DNA of 64,000 bases from Kitasatospora xanthocidica (GTDB lineage Bacteria; Actinomycetota; Actinomycetes; Streptomycetales; Streptomycetaceae), in contig NZ_BNBY01000002.1 of NCBI RefSeq assembly GCF_014656195.1, forward strand, positions 404,351-468,350. The letters are read 5' to 3'. Of the stretch, positions 34,132-42,624 are shown one piece after another. A model generated the notes under the pieces. It made no database searches. It had not been told where the DNA came from and saw only the letters and a list, made by a program, of their open reading frames with translations. How positions within the stretch are numbered: position 1 is the first letter of the stretch; each line of letters opens with the position of its first letter. The translations under genes were made by a program, and so were the position numbers.

Positions 34132-35727
34132 CTACTCGGGGGACCCGCCCGGGTGGTCCGGCGCTGGTCCGGGCGGGTGTCCCGGCCTCCGAACGGTGGA
34201 CGGACCGGGGCGGGGGCCCGGCCGCCGAGGCCGTTCCAGCGGGACCTCGCGGAGTCCGCGCCGGGGCCGGCCCCGTGGTGGTCGGTGCCCGGCCCGACCG
34301 AGGGCGGCGAGGTCGACCGGCGCGAGGTACTCGCCCAGCGCGGTGCGGTGCCACCACGCGCCGGTTTCCCGCAGTTCGCGCCAATCGGTGAACCGGTAGA
34401 GGTGGAGGGTCGCCCGGACGTGGGTCGGTGGGGCGTCCGGGAAGGGGTTGTGGCGCAGCAGCCGCAGCGTCGCCGGGTCGCCGGCCAGCAGCCGGGCGAC
34501 GAAGGGCAGGAACCAGGGGCGGGCGTAGTCGGGCGAGATGCCGGCGAACCACATCAGCCAGTCCAGCCGCAGGTGGTAGGGGGCGTACTGACGCGGGAGG
34601 CGGCGCACGTCACCGGGCTTGCCCTTGAAGCCGTACTCGCGCCAGACCGTTCGCGGGGTGAGGACCGACTCGTCGGTGCCTTCGACGACGACTTCCCGGC
34701 GGAGGCGGTTGACGCTGCCGAAGGCGCCGTAGGTGTTGACGAGGTGGAGCCGGTTGAAGGAGCGGTTCATGACCTGGCCGCGGGAGACCATGTTCCGTAC
34801 CGGCCAGTAGCTGAGCACGAGGACGGCCGCGGCCAGCGCGATCACCAGGGCTTCGTACCAGAGCGGGGTGCCGGGGTAGGCGCGGGCGTGGACGGGCAGG
34901 CCGAGGCGGGCGGGTTCCACGGCGGCGAGGGCGAGGGCGACGGTGAGCCAGTTGAGCCAGGCGAAGTTGCCGGAGGCGATCAGCCACAGCTGGGTGGCGA
35001 TGACGGCGCAGGCGGCGTAGCTCGCGACCGGCTGCGGGAGCAGCAGGCAGAGCGGTACGACGAGTTGGACGACGTGGTTGGCGGCCACCTCGACCCGATG
35101 CAGCGGGTCGGGCAGGTGGTGGAAGAACCAGCTGAGCGGCCCGGGCATCGGCTGGGTCTCGTGGTGGTAGCGCAGGCAGGTCAGGTCGCGCCAGCAGCTG
35201 TCGCCGCGCAGCTTGATCAGTCCGGCGCCGAACTCGACCCGGAGGACCAGCCAGCGCAGCAGCCACAGCACCGGCGTGGGCGGGGCGGTGTCGGCGTTGC
35301 CCAGGAAGGCGGCGAGGAAGCCGGCTTCGAGCAGCAGGGACTCCCAGCCGAAGGAGTACCAGGTCTGCCCCACGTTGACGATGGAGAGGTAGAGGACCCA
35401 GAGCACCGCCCAGAGCAGGATCGAGGCCCAGAGCGGGACGGCGTCGCCGAGCCCGGCGGTGACGGCGGCGGCGAGGGCGGCCCCGCCGAGGGCTACGGTG
35501 GCGAAGAACCGGTCGCTGAAGTGGAGGTGGAAGAGGCCGGGGGCCTGGCGGAACGGGACCCGGGCGGTGAAACGGGGCACCGGGAGCATGCCGTCCTCGC
35601 CGATGAGGGCGCGGAACTGCGCGGCGGCGTTGAGGAATCCGATCAGGTAGAGGGCGGCGAGCAGGCGTTGGACGAGCAGCCGGCTCAGCCAGTAGTCGGG
35701 GGCGGCGAACCAGTCCATGCGGCCCAT
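34132..35727 (-). CDS. Lipase-maturation-factor (LMF1-like) membrane protein
   Basis: 531 residues with about eight to ten hydrophobic helices in the first 330 residues. Family features include GQTWYSFGWESLLLEAGFLAAFLG, VEFGAGLIKLRGDSCWRDLTCLRYHHETQPMPGPLSWFFH and, after the membrane part, the soluble domain (VNTYGAFGSVNRLRREVVVEGTDE; REYGFKGKPGDVRRLPRQYAPYHLRLDWLMWFAGI). Vertebrate LMF1 assists lipase folding in the ER; the bacterial role is unknown. I choose ATG 35727 (MGRMDWFAAPDYWLSR); GTG 35790 is possible but lengthens a charged tail. The last 50 residues are an Arg/Pro-rich tail. Confidence 0.87.
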   Translation of the reverse strand: MGRMDWFAAPDYWLSRLLVQRLLAALYLIGFLNAAAQFRALIGEDGMLPVPRFTARVPFRQAPGLFHLHFSDRFFATVALGGAALAAAVTAGLGDAVPLWASILLWAVLWVLYLSIVNVGQTWYSFGWESLLLEAGFLAAFLGNADTAPPTPVLWLLRWLVLRVEFGAGLIKLRGDSCWRDLTCLRYHHETQPMPGPLSWFFHHLPDPLHRVEVAANHVVQLVVPLCLLLPQPVASYAACAVIATQLWLIASGNFAWLNWLTVALALAAVEPARLGLPVHARAYPGTPLWYEALVIALAAAVLVLSYWPVRNMVSRGQVMNRSFNRLHLVNTYGAFGSVNRLRREVVVEGTDESVLTPRTVWREYGFKGKPGDVRRLPRQYAPYHLRLDWLMWFAGISPDYARPWFLPFVARLLAGDPATLRLLRHNPFPDAPPTHVRATLHLYRFTDWRELRETGAWWHRTALGEYLAPVDLAALGRAGHRPPRGRPRRGLREVPLERPRRPGPRPGPSTVRRPGHPPGPAPDHPGGSPE

Positions 35728-36137
35728 GCCTACCACCGCCGCCCGGCGCGCGGGCCGGGCCGGGGCGCGGGCGCCGGACGGTTCACCCACTCGGCCCGCC
35801 CGAACTGCGCCGCACCGTACGGCCGGGGCCGCGGCCGGGTGTCGGGGGCGGCGGCCGGGGCCGCAGCCGGGGCCGGGGCACCTGCCGGGCTAGTCCGGAC
35901 AGCGCTGTGGCGGGGAGCCTCTCCTCGGGGGTGAGAGGCGCCCCGCCACGGCGGTGGGCGGTACGGACGCGTCGTGCGGGTCGTGCGGGTCGTGCACGTC
36001 GTACGGGGAATGCGGATAGTGCGGGTACTGCGGATCACGCGGGTCGTGCGAGCAATGCGGGTAATACGGGCCAAACGGTCGGAGCGGGCGGTACGGTCGT
36101 GGGCCGTCGTGCCGCGCGGGGGCGGCCGGTCGGCGGT
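35728..36137. other. 410-bp gap with a nonamer repeat array
   Basis: Between the LMF-like and GAF/PAS genes (both minus strand). Apart from the 9-bp tandem array (35971-36069) it is low-complexity G/C-rich DNA. On the minus strand one frame through the array would read Pro-His-Asp/Tyr triplets, but it has no start codon. I see no convincing gene. Confidence 0.5.
35971..36069. repeat. Degenerate 9-bp tandem array, 11 units
   Basis: Eleven consecutive 9-bp units around the consensus GTCGTGCGG (35971, 35980, ... 36061), degrading toward the right. It lies downstream of the GAF/PAS gene stop (36138). It is in register over its whole length, as expected for slippage-generated DNA, and is too short-period for CRISPR. 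Confidence 0.85.
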
Positions 36138-37235
36138 TCAGTTCGGCAGGACGAGTCCGGAGCCGCCGGCGATGCCCGGTCGGCCGGTCGTGGTCGCGAC
36201 GCCGTTCTGCTGCAGCCGGTCGACCAGCAGTGCGGCCAGCGTGCCGAGTTCCTCCTCGGTCCGGGACTGCGCGGTGACATCCATGCCGACGGTGAGGACA
36301 CCGTTGACCTGGCCGGTGCGCGCGGTCCGCATCGGGGTGCAGGTGAAGCTGAAGATCTGCTGGATGCGCTGGGCCTCGGGGCGGGTCGGCTGCACCCGGA
36401 CGTCGTTCAGGACGGTCGCGCGGCCGGTGCGGTAGGCCTCGGCGACGGCCTGCTGGAGGCCGGCCGCGCCGAGCTGGGGGTAGGCCTGGCCGATCGAGCC
36501 GTACGCCACCGGGGCGCCGAAGGTGTCGGCGTGCTGGGCGTTGGCGTAGCGGATCTCCTGGCCGGGGCCGTCGGTGAGCATGATGGGGAAGGGGGAGCCG
36601 TCGAAGGCGGCGAACATCTCCTGCTGCTGGGCGAGCAGGTTGTCGCGCAGCCGGATCTCGGAGAGCAGCGCCTCGGCGAGGTGCTGGATGTCGCGCAGCC
36701 GCTCGCGCCCCCACTGCCGGGGTTCCCGGTCGAGGACGCAGACGGTGCCGATGACGGTGTTGGTGTCGTCGACGAGCGGGGCGCCGAGGTAGGCCCGGAC
36801 GCCGAGTTCGTCGACGACCGGATTTCCGGCGAACCGGGGGTAGGCGAGGATGTCGTCCAGCGCGAGGGGCGAGCGCTGGGCGACCACGTGCGGGCAGAAG
36901 CCGTGGCTCAGCGGCATCTGACGGGTGGGAAGGTCGAACGCGATGCCCCGGTCCGCCCAGGAAGCGCCCTCATCTGTCGCGATCTCGGGCGAGTTTGGCG
37001 GAATGTAGAGCCCCCGGAACATCTGGCGCTCGTCGTTGATGAAGTTGACCATCGCGATGGGGGCGCGGGTGATGCTGGCTGCCAGGTGCGCGAAGCGGTC
37101 GAAAGCCTCATCGGCGGACGGTTCGTTGAGACCCAGGCTGCGCAGCCTGCGAGTCCGTTCGGACTCCCCGGCAGCACCCGGGAACTGGCCTTGAGTGCTC
37201 ATCACATCAGTCATGGCGCACATGTAATCAGACAT
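36138..37235 (-). CDS. GAF-PAS signalling protein
   Basis: 365 residues. A GAF domain (about 30-195; ITRAPIAMVNFINDERQMF; LPLSHGFCPHVVAQRSPLALDDI-type core; VRAYLGAPLVDDTNTVIGTVCVLDREPR) is followed by a PAS-like domain (about 205-335; FDGSPFPIMLTDGPGQEIRYANAQH). There is no kinase, HD, GGDEF or phosphatase output domain, so it is probably a ligand sensor acting through protein contacts. The GAF Cys in HGFCPH could be a redox or heme-contact residue. Start ATG 37235 is used; ATG 37214 is an alternative. It is divergent from the acyl-CoA dehydrogenase gene. Confidence 0.82.
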   Translation of the reverse strand: MSDYMCAMTDVMSTQGQFPGAAGESERTRRLRSLGLNEPSADEAFDRFAHLAASITRAPIAMVNFINDERQMFRGLYIPPNSPEIATDEGASWADRGIAFDLPTRQMPLSHGFCPHVVAQRSPLALDDILAYPRFAGNPVVDELGVRAYLGAPLVDDTNTVIGTVCVLDREPRQWGRERLRDIQHLAEALLSEIRLRDNLLAQQQEMFAAFDGSPFPIMLTDGPGQEIRYANAQHADTFGAPVAYGSIGQAYPQLGAAGLQQAVAEAYRTGRATVLNDVRVQPTRPEAQRIQQIFSFTCTPMRTARTGQVNGVLTVGMDVTAQSRTEEELGTLAALLVDRLQQNGVATTTGRPGIAGGSGLVLPN

Positions 37236-37635
37236 CCGGTCTCTTCGGTGCTACCGGTACCGGCCACCGTCTTTGCCGATGATCAGTCAAAGCCGCATGT
37301 GAACGGCCGCTCAGCCGGGTCTCCGGAAGGGGGAAGATCATTTCCCCGTCCATGTCAGCACGAAACCCACCAACCACAAGGACGACCGGGATCACGCCAA
37401 TCCAAGATCAACTAGCCGTGCGGGGGGTGTTCACATACGACAATGAGCCCTGCCGAAGACACGGACGGTGTTCCTCTCCCTCGGAAAACCGCGCCATGGG
37501 TCCGCATGCACCGAAGGCAAGGGAGCGATCGGCCGGCCACATCCCACACCCCCACCGTGTTCCCCTGCGGGGCGGCCGAGCGGCATCTACGGCATGGACG
37601 GAGGCACGACTCCCCCGGAAACGAGAGGACCAAGC
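37236..37635. other. 400-bp divergent intergenic region
   Basis: Between the GAF/PAS gene (minus) and the acyl-CoA dehydrogenase (plus). It is more AT-rich than its surroundings and should carry both promoters and probably a long leader for the dehydrogenase. The one clear structure is the palindrome at 37330-37347. No gene is evident. Confidence 0.5.
37330..37347. promoter_or_regulatory. Palindrome GGGGAA-GATCAT-TTCCCC
   Basis: Perfect 6-bp inverted repeat with a 6-bp spacer in the divergent region between the GAF/PAS and acyl-CoA dehydrogenase genes. It could be an operator for a dimeric regulator; no family is assigned. Confidence 0.35.
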
Positions 37636-38904
37636 ATGGCCATGGACTACTTCACCGACGAACGACACGAGAGCCTCCGGGCGGAGGTCCGTGAGTTCGC
37701 GGAGAAGGAGGTTCGCCCTCAGGTCGCCAGGATGGAGGCCGATCGGGAGGTCGAGTTCGAACTGTCGAGGGAGATCGCGCGTCGCGGCTGGATCGGCGTG
37801 ACCATCCCCAAGGAGTTCGGCGGCCTCGGGCTCGGTCACCTCGCCAAGACCATCATCGTGGAGGAACTGGCCCGCGTCAGCGGCGCGATGGGCGCGATGG
37901 CGCAGGCCTCGCAGCTCGGCGTCGCCAAGGTCATCCACTTCGGCTCGAACGCGCAGCGGCGCAAGTGGCTGCCCAGGTTCGCCTCCGGGGAGTCCCTGCC
38001 GACCATCGCGGTCACCGAGCCGGAGTCCGGCGGCCACGTGCTCGGCATGGCCGGCACCGCGCGCCGCGAGGGCAACCAGTACGTGCTGAACGGCCGCAAG
38101 TGGTTCGTGGGCAACTCCCACATCGGCGACGTGCACGGCGTGGTGTTCCGCACCGGCCAGGGCAGCGGGGGGCTCTCCGCCTTCCTCGTCGAGAGCGACC
38201 GCCCCGGCTTCCGCACCGGCACCCTCGGCACCCAGGGCGGCCTGCACGGCTTCAGCTTCGGCGAGCTCGTCTTCGAGGACTGCCGCATACCCGTCGGCAA
38301 CCGGCTCGGCGTGGAGGGCCAGGGGCTGGACGTCGCCTACTCCTCCTCCACCCTGTACGGCCGCCTCAACCTGGGCGCCGTCGCGCTCGGCATCCACGTC
38401 GCGATCGTCGAGGACGTCGTGCGCTACGCGGAGGAGCGGGTGCTGTACGGCAAGCCGCTCAACCAGCTGAACAGCGTCGCGCTGAAGCTCGGCGAGCTGC
38501 AGTCCAAGCTGATGACCGCCAAGCTGGCCGCGTACCACGCCTCGCACCTGCTCGACCACGGCAAGCCCTGCGACGCCGAGCTGATGAACGCCAAGCTCAT
38601 CAACACCGAGTACGCGATGGACTCGGCCCGCAGCGCGATGGAGATCCTCGCCGCCCGCGGCACCCAGGAGGAGTTCAACATCATCCGCTACCTGCGGGAC
38701 GCCACCCACATCTACGCCCCGGCCGGCACCTCGGACGTCCAGCGGCTGCGGCTCGGCCAGGTCGCCTCTGGCACCTACGGCAAGCAGTGGTCGGCCGAAC
38801 TGTCCGACCTGGCCAGCTGGGCGTGGACCGAGCTGAACCAGCAGGAGGCGGAGCGCAAGGACGAACGGACCGCCCGGGTGGTGCGGATCCCGCTCGCGAG
38901 CTGA
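37636..38904 (+). CDS. Acyl-CoA dehydrogenase
   Basis: 422 residues, start ATG 37636 with GAGAGGA upstream. FAD-linked acyl-CoA dehydrogenase fold: N-terminal helical domain (GWIGVTIPKEFGGLGLGHL), middle beta domain (IAVTEPESGGHVLGMAGTARR; NGRKWFVGNSHIGDVHGVVF) and C-terminal helices (GRLNLGAVALGIHVAIVEDVVRYAEERVLYGKPLNQLN; RDATHIYAPAGTSDVQRLRLGQ). The usual catalytic Glu position near LRDATHIYAPAGTSDVQ is not plain, as in divergent members linked to secondary metabolism. The substrate is unknown. It is separated from the conservon by 481 bp and a strong hairpin. Confidence 0.92.
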   Translation: MAMDYFTDERHESLRAEVREFAEKEVRPQVARMEADREVEFELSREIARRGWIGVTIPKEFGGLGLGHLAKTIIVEELARVSGAMGAMAQASQLGVAKVIHFGSNAQRRKWLPRFASGESLPTIAVTEPESGGHVLGMAGTARREGNQYVLNGRKWFVGNSHIGDVHGVVFRTGQGSGGLSAFLVESDRPGFRTGTLGTQGGLHGFSFGELVFEDCRIPVGNRLGVEGQGLDVAYSSSTLYGRLNLGAVALGIHVAIVEDVVRYAEERVLYGKPLNQLNSVALKLGELQSKLMTAKLAAYHASHLLDHGKPCDAELMNAKLINTEYAMDSARSAMEILAARGTQEEFNIIRYLRDATHIYAPAGTSDVQRLRLGQVASGTYGKQWSAELSDLASWAWTELNQQEAERKDERTARVVRIPLAS

Positions 38905-39385
38905 TCCCCGGCACTCGGCACCGACCGGGTCCGGTCGGACCGGACGGTGCCCGGCGCCCCGGCAGCGGAGGCCCGGCCGGGCCCCAGGGCGGATCGGACG
39001 GCGGCGACCCTTCGGCGTACGACTCTTGACCTGTTCCTGACGGATCTCCGGGAGGCGCACCCAGCCTCCCGGAGATCCGTCGTTTGCGTCGCGGACACGG
39101 CCCTGAGCTGCTGCGATCCGTCGACGAACGCTTCGGGCCGCAGGACCGGCCGGTGCCATCAGCCGTTCACATATCGTCAGTTGATGTTGCGATGATGCCA
39201 CCTGGGACTGATAGGTTTCCTGCCGTCGGCGGCCGTGGCTGTACCCCCGCCCGGACGGTGACGCCACGTCACCCCGTCCGGCGACCCCGGCCTCGGCGCC
39301 CATAAGCCCGCCCGGGCCGCACGGGCCAACCCGCCGTTCGGACCCGCGACCCGGCCTGCAACTCGGCCCTGCACCAAGGAATCAG
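38905..39385. other. 481-bp leader region of the conservon
   Basis: Contains a strong hairpin (39039-39081) that probably ends the acyl-CoA dehydrogenase transcript and, further on, a candidate conservon promoter: TTGCGA (39187-39192), 17 nt, GATAGG (39210-39215). No small gene is convincing. Confidence 0.5.
39039..39081 (+). terminator. Strong hairpin after acyl-CoA dehydrogenase
   Basis: Perfect 18-bp stem (39039-39056 with 39064-39081; arm GACGGATCTCCGGGAGGC) with a 7-nt loop GCACCCA, followed by GTTTGCG. It is 134 bp after the dehydrogenase stop and about 300 bp before cvnA. It most likely terminates; attenuation of a longer read-through transcript is possible. Confidence 0.8.
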
Positions 39386-41674
39386 ATGCCAGGCATATCG
39401 GCCCCCCGCACGGGCCACCGCGCCGGCCGGTCCGGCTCCCTCCGCAGCGCGCTCCTCGCACTCGTCCTCGTCCCCAGCCTCGGCCTCGCCGCCGCCTGGG
39501 GCTACGCCGCCTACCTGCTGCGCGACGCCGGGAACCGCACCGCGGTGCTGATCGGCACCGCCGTCGTCGCCGTCGTGCTGCTCTACAGCCTGATCCGCGG
39601 CATCCGGGCCGCCCGGACCCTGTCCGGCCGACTGTCCGGACTGCGCGCCGACACCCTCGCGCTCGCCCAGCGCGAGATCCCCGAGGTGGTCGGACGGCTG
39701 CGCGCCGGAGAACCGGTGCCCACCCCGCCCGCCTGGGCGCCCTCCCGCCGAATAGGCGACGAGGTCCAGCAGACCGCCGACGGCCTCGCCGCCGTCCGCC
39801 AGGCCGCCGTCGCCGCCATCGTCCACCAGGCCCAGGGCCGCGAAGGGACGAAGAAGGTCTTCCTCAACATCGCCCGCCGCACCCAGATCCTGATCCACCG
39901 GCAGATCAGCATGCTGGACGCGCTGGAGCGCGAGCACGAGGAACCCGAGCTGCTGCGCGAACTGTTCGCGGTCGACCACCTGGCCACCCGGATGCGGCGC
40001 AACGCCGAGAACCTGGTCATCCTCGGCGGCGCGCTGCCCGCCCGCCGCTGGCGCAACGCCGTGCCCGTGGTCAACGTGCTGCGCAGCGCCGTCTCCGAGA
40101 CCGAGAACTACGCCCGCGTCGTCGTCCAGGGCGTTCCGCGCGCCTCGCTCAGCGGACAGGCCGTCGCCGACGTCATCCACCTGGTCGCCGAACTGATCGA
40201 GAACGGCACCACCTTCTCCCCGCCGTACACCCAGGTGCAGGTCTCCGCGCAGGAGGTGCCCAAGGGCCTCGCGGTCGAGGTCGAGGACCGCGGCCTCGGC
40301 ATGAGCGAGGAGGAGTACGAGCGGCTCAACGAGTACCTGGCCAACCCACCCGAGCTGGACGTCTCGGCGCTCGGCGACGACCTGCGGCTCGGCCTCTTCG
40401 TCGTCGCCCGGCTCGCCGCCCGGCACGACATCCAGGTCACCCTGCGACCCTCGCCGTACGGCGGCACCCGCGCCGTGGTGCTGGTGCCCTCGGTGCTGCT
40501 GGAGCAGGCCGAGCAGCCGGCCTCCGTACCCGGACTGCCCTCCGGCGCCCGGGTCACCCGCACCCCGGTGCCGGAGGCCCGGCCCACGGCGGACGAGGAC
40601 CTCGGGGAGGTCGACCAGGAGCTGTCGGGCGCGCTGGCCAACGTCCTCGGCGGACTGCTGGGCAACGGTCCGGCGGCGCCCGCCGGGCCCGAGGCCCCTC
40701 CGGCCGCGGTCGAGGGCGCTGCGGGGACGGGCCTTGCGGGGGCGGGCTTCCCGGGGGCGGGCTTCGCAGGGGCGGGCGCTGAGCCGGTTCCGGGCGACGG
40801 CGGGTACCTGGCCGATCTGCCGGCGGCCGACGGGCTGCTCTCCGGTGGCCTGCCCTCCGGTGGCCTGCTCGACAGCGGGCTGATCGACGGTGGACTGCTC
40901 GACGGCGGCCCGGTGGACGGTGGAACCGCGGGCGCTGAGGCTCCCGGGGCTCCCGGGGCTCCCGGGGCTCCCGGGGCTCCCGCGAACGGCGGACTGCCGA
41001 TCGGCGCCCAGATCCCCGGACTGCCCGGTGCCGTGGTCGTCCCCCGGCCCGCCCTGCCGCGCCGGTACGAGCTGCCGGGCGACGCCCCGGCGGACGCCCT
41101 GACCGACGGACCGTCGGCGGACGTGCCACCGACGGACAGCCACCTGACGGACGGAGCCCTGCCGAAGCGCCCGCTGCCCAAGCGCCGCGGCGCGGACCTC
41201 CCGGCCGATCCGGCCGCGGCCCCCTTCGACGGGGTCCCCGCCGACCGTTCCGCGCCCACCCACGACCGCCCGCAGGAGGACCAGGTGGAGCACGGCCCGG
41301 ACGGTGAGCTGCGCACCCCGCGGGTCCTGCCGCAGCGGGTCCGCAACGCCAGCCTCGCCGAGCAGCTCCGCGAGGCCCACGCGCCCGGCGCCGTGCTGCC
41401 GCCGTCCGGCGGCCGACCCGCCGGCCCGGCCGCGCCCGTCGCGCCGACCGCACCCGTCGCGCCCCGGTTCGGTGGCGCCGACGCCGCCGCCGAGGACTCC
41501 TCCCCGCAGCGCTCCCGCGCCACCATGGCCGCCATCCAGCGCGGCACCCGGACCGCCCGCGCGGCCGGCACCGACCCGGGCGAGCCGGCCACGCCCGCCA
41601 CCCCCCGCACCCCGGCCGTACCTTCCGCCGCTCAGGAAGCCTCCGCCGCTCAGGAAGCCAAGGAACAGCAGTGA
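39386..41674 (+). CDS. cvnA: Conservon sensor kinase-like protein CvnA
   Basis: 762 residues. Two N-terminal membrane helices (LLALVLVPSLGLAAAWGYAAYLL; AVLIGTAVVAVVLLYSLIRGI) enclose a very short extracytoplasmic loop. A HAMP-like stretch and a dimerisation region follow (VFLNIARRTQILIHRQISMLDALEREHEEPELLRELFAVDHLATRMRRNAENLVIL), then an HATPase domain (VIHLVAELIENGTTFSPP N-box; VEDRGLGMSEEEY G1-box; LGLFVVARLAARHDIQVTLR). The last 380 residues are a Pro/Ala/Gly-rich tail with short repeats (GGLPSGGL; APGAPGAPGAPGAP). Conservons act like eukaryotic G-protein-coupled assemblies with CvnB-D in development or secondary metabolism. Its stop overlaps cvnB. Confidence 0.95.
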   Translation: MPGISAPRTGHRAGRSGSLRSALLALVLVPSLGLAAAWGYAAYLLRDAGNRTAVLIGTAVVAVVLLYSLIRGIRAARTLSGRLSGLRADTLALAQREIPEVVGRLRAGEPVPTPPAWAPSRRIGDEVQQTADGLAAVRQAAVAAIVHQAQGREGTKKVFLNIARRTQILIHRQISMLDALEREHEEPELLRELFAVDHLATRMRRNAENLVILGGALPARRWRNAVPVVNVLRSAVSETENYARVVVQGVPRASLSGQAVADVIHLVAELIENGTTFSPPYTQVQVSAQEVPKGLAVEVEDRGLGMSEEEYERLNEYLANPPELDVSALGDDLRLGLFVVARLAARHDIQVTLRPSPYGGTRAVVLVPSVLLEQAEQPASVPGLPSGARVTRTPVPEARPTADEDLGEVDQELSGALANVLGGLLGNGPAAPAGPEAPPAAVEGAAGTGLAGAGFPGAGFAGAGAEPVPGDGGYLADLPAADGLLSGGLPSGGLLDSGLIDGGLLDGGPVDGGTAGAEAPGAPGAPGAPGAPANGGLPIGAQIPGLPGAVVVPRPALPRRYELPGDAPADALTDGPSADVPPTDSHLTDGALPKRPLPKRRGADLPADPAAAPFDGVPADRSAPTHDRPQEDQVEHGPDGELRTPRVLPQRVRNASLAEQLREAHAPGAVLPPSGGRPAGPAAPVAPTAPVAPRFGGADAAAEDSSPQRSRATMAAIQRGTRTARAAGTDPGEPATPATPRTPAVPSAAQEASAAQEAKEQQ

Positions 41675-42105
41675 TGACGCAGCACACCGAAACCCAGCGC
41701 GACCTGAACTGGCTGCTGGACCAGCTGGTCGCCCGGGTACCCGAGACCCGCCACGCCATCGTCCTCTCGGAGGACGGTCTGCTGGTCGGCATGTCCCAGA
41801 ACCTCGACCGGGCCGACGCCGAACACCTCTCCGCGGTCGCCTCCGGCCTGCAGAGCCTGGCCCGCGGCGCCGGGCACCGCTTCAACGGCGGGCAGGTCCG
41901 GCAGACCGTGGTCGAGATGGACCAGCTGTTCCTGTTCGTCACCACGGCCGGGCAGGGCGCCCGGCTCGCCGTCCTCACCAGCGAGCAGGTGGACGCCGGG
42001 CTGATGGCCTACGAGATCAACATGCTGGTCAAGCAGGTCGGCCAGTACCTCACCGCGGCGCCGCGCAGCGACGCCGGCCAGGTCGGCGCGGGTGGCGGTG
42101 CGTGA
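41674..42105 (+). CDS. cvnB: Conservon Roadblock/LC7-domain protein CvnB
   Basis: 143 residues (start ATG 41674; GTG 41671 is possible). Roadblock/LC7 fold: DLNWLLDQLVARVPETRHAIVLSEDGLLVGMSQNL, then ADAEHLSAVASGLQSLARGAG and LAVLTSEQVDAGLMAYEINMLVKQVG. In conservons it acts as a regulator of the CvnD GTPase at the CvnA membrane complex. The start lies inside the cvnA stop (TGATG), so it is coupled. Confidence 0.95.
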   Translation: MTQHTETQRDLNWLLDQLVARVPETRHAIVLSEDGLLVGMSQNLDRADAEHLSAVASGLQSLARGAGHRFNGGQVRQTVVEMDQLFLFVTTAGQGARLAVLTSEQVDAGLMAYEINMLVKQVGQYLTAAPRSDAGQVGAGGGA

Positions 42106-42485
42106 CCACCGCCGACGCCGACGAGGGCTGGTTCTACGACAAGGACGCCGGCCATCTGGTCCGCCCTTACGCGATCACCAACGGGCGTACCGGACCGGTC
42201 CGTGACGGATTCGCGCTGATCACCCTGGTGGTCACCGCCGACCCGCGCACCGACACCACCCGGCTCACGCCCGAACCGGCCGCGATCATCGACCTCTGCC
42301 GCGAGCGCCCGCTGGCCGTGGCCGAGATCGCGGCCACCCTCGACCTGCCGGTCAGCGTGGTCAAGGTACTGCTCGACGACCTCGCCGAGGCCCGGTTAAT
42401 CCTCACCCGTGCCCCGGTCCAGCTCGCCGAGGCACCGGACATCTCGCTGATCCAGGCCGTGATCGAGGGCGTCCGCCGACTCTGA
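42102..42485 (+). CDS. cvnC: Conservon DUF742 protein CvnC, with a TTA codon
   Basis: 127 residues, GTG 42102 overlapping the cvnB stop as GTGA. DUF742 features: LVRPYAITNGRTGP, IIDLCRERPLAVAEIAATLDLPVSVVKVLLDDL (a winged-helix-like core) and PDISLIQAVIEGVRRL. Codon 99 (42396-42398) is an in-frame TTA leucine codon, the only one I noticed in any gene of the window. In Streptomycetaceae TTA is read by the developmentally controlled bldA tRNA, so synthesis of CvnC may be delayed until differentiation. Confidence 0.95.
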   Translation: MTTADADEGWFYDKDAGHLVRPYAITNGRTGPVRDGFALITLVVTADPRTDTTRLTPEPAAIIDLCRERPLAVAEIAATLDLPVSVVKVLLDDLAEARLILTRAPVQLAEAPDISLIQAVIEGVRRL

Positions 42486-42624
42486 CGGGAGCACCTCCCC
42501 CCGCCGGTGGCCGCTGGCCGGTCGCCGGTGGCCGCTCACCGGTTCGCCGTCGCACCGGCGAGCGGCGGGCGCCCCAGCCCGATTGTTCCCCCCGCTCTCC
42601 CAGCTCCCCTACAGGAGAACCGAA

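Noticed and set aside
35971..36069. CRISPR array
   Set aside because: Period is 9 bp with no spacers and no cas genes nearby.
35890..36714. Frameshifted C-terminal extension of the GAF/PAS protein through the nonamer array
   Set aside because: The GAF/PAS frame ends cleanly at 36138; the alternative frame upstream is a shadow with no domain, so a real frameshift is not supported without comparison to orthologues.
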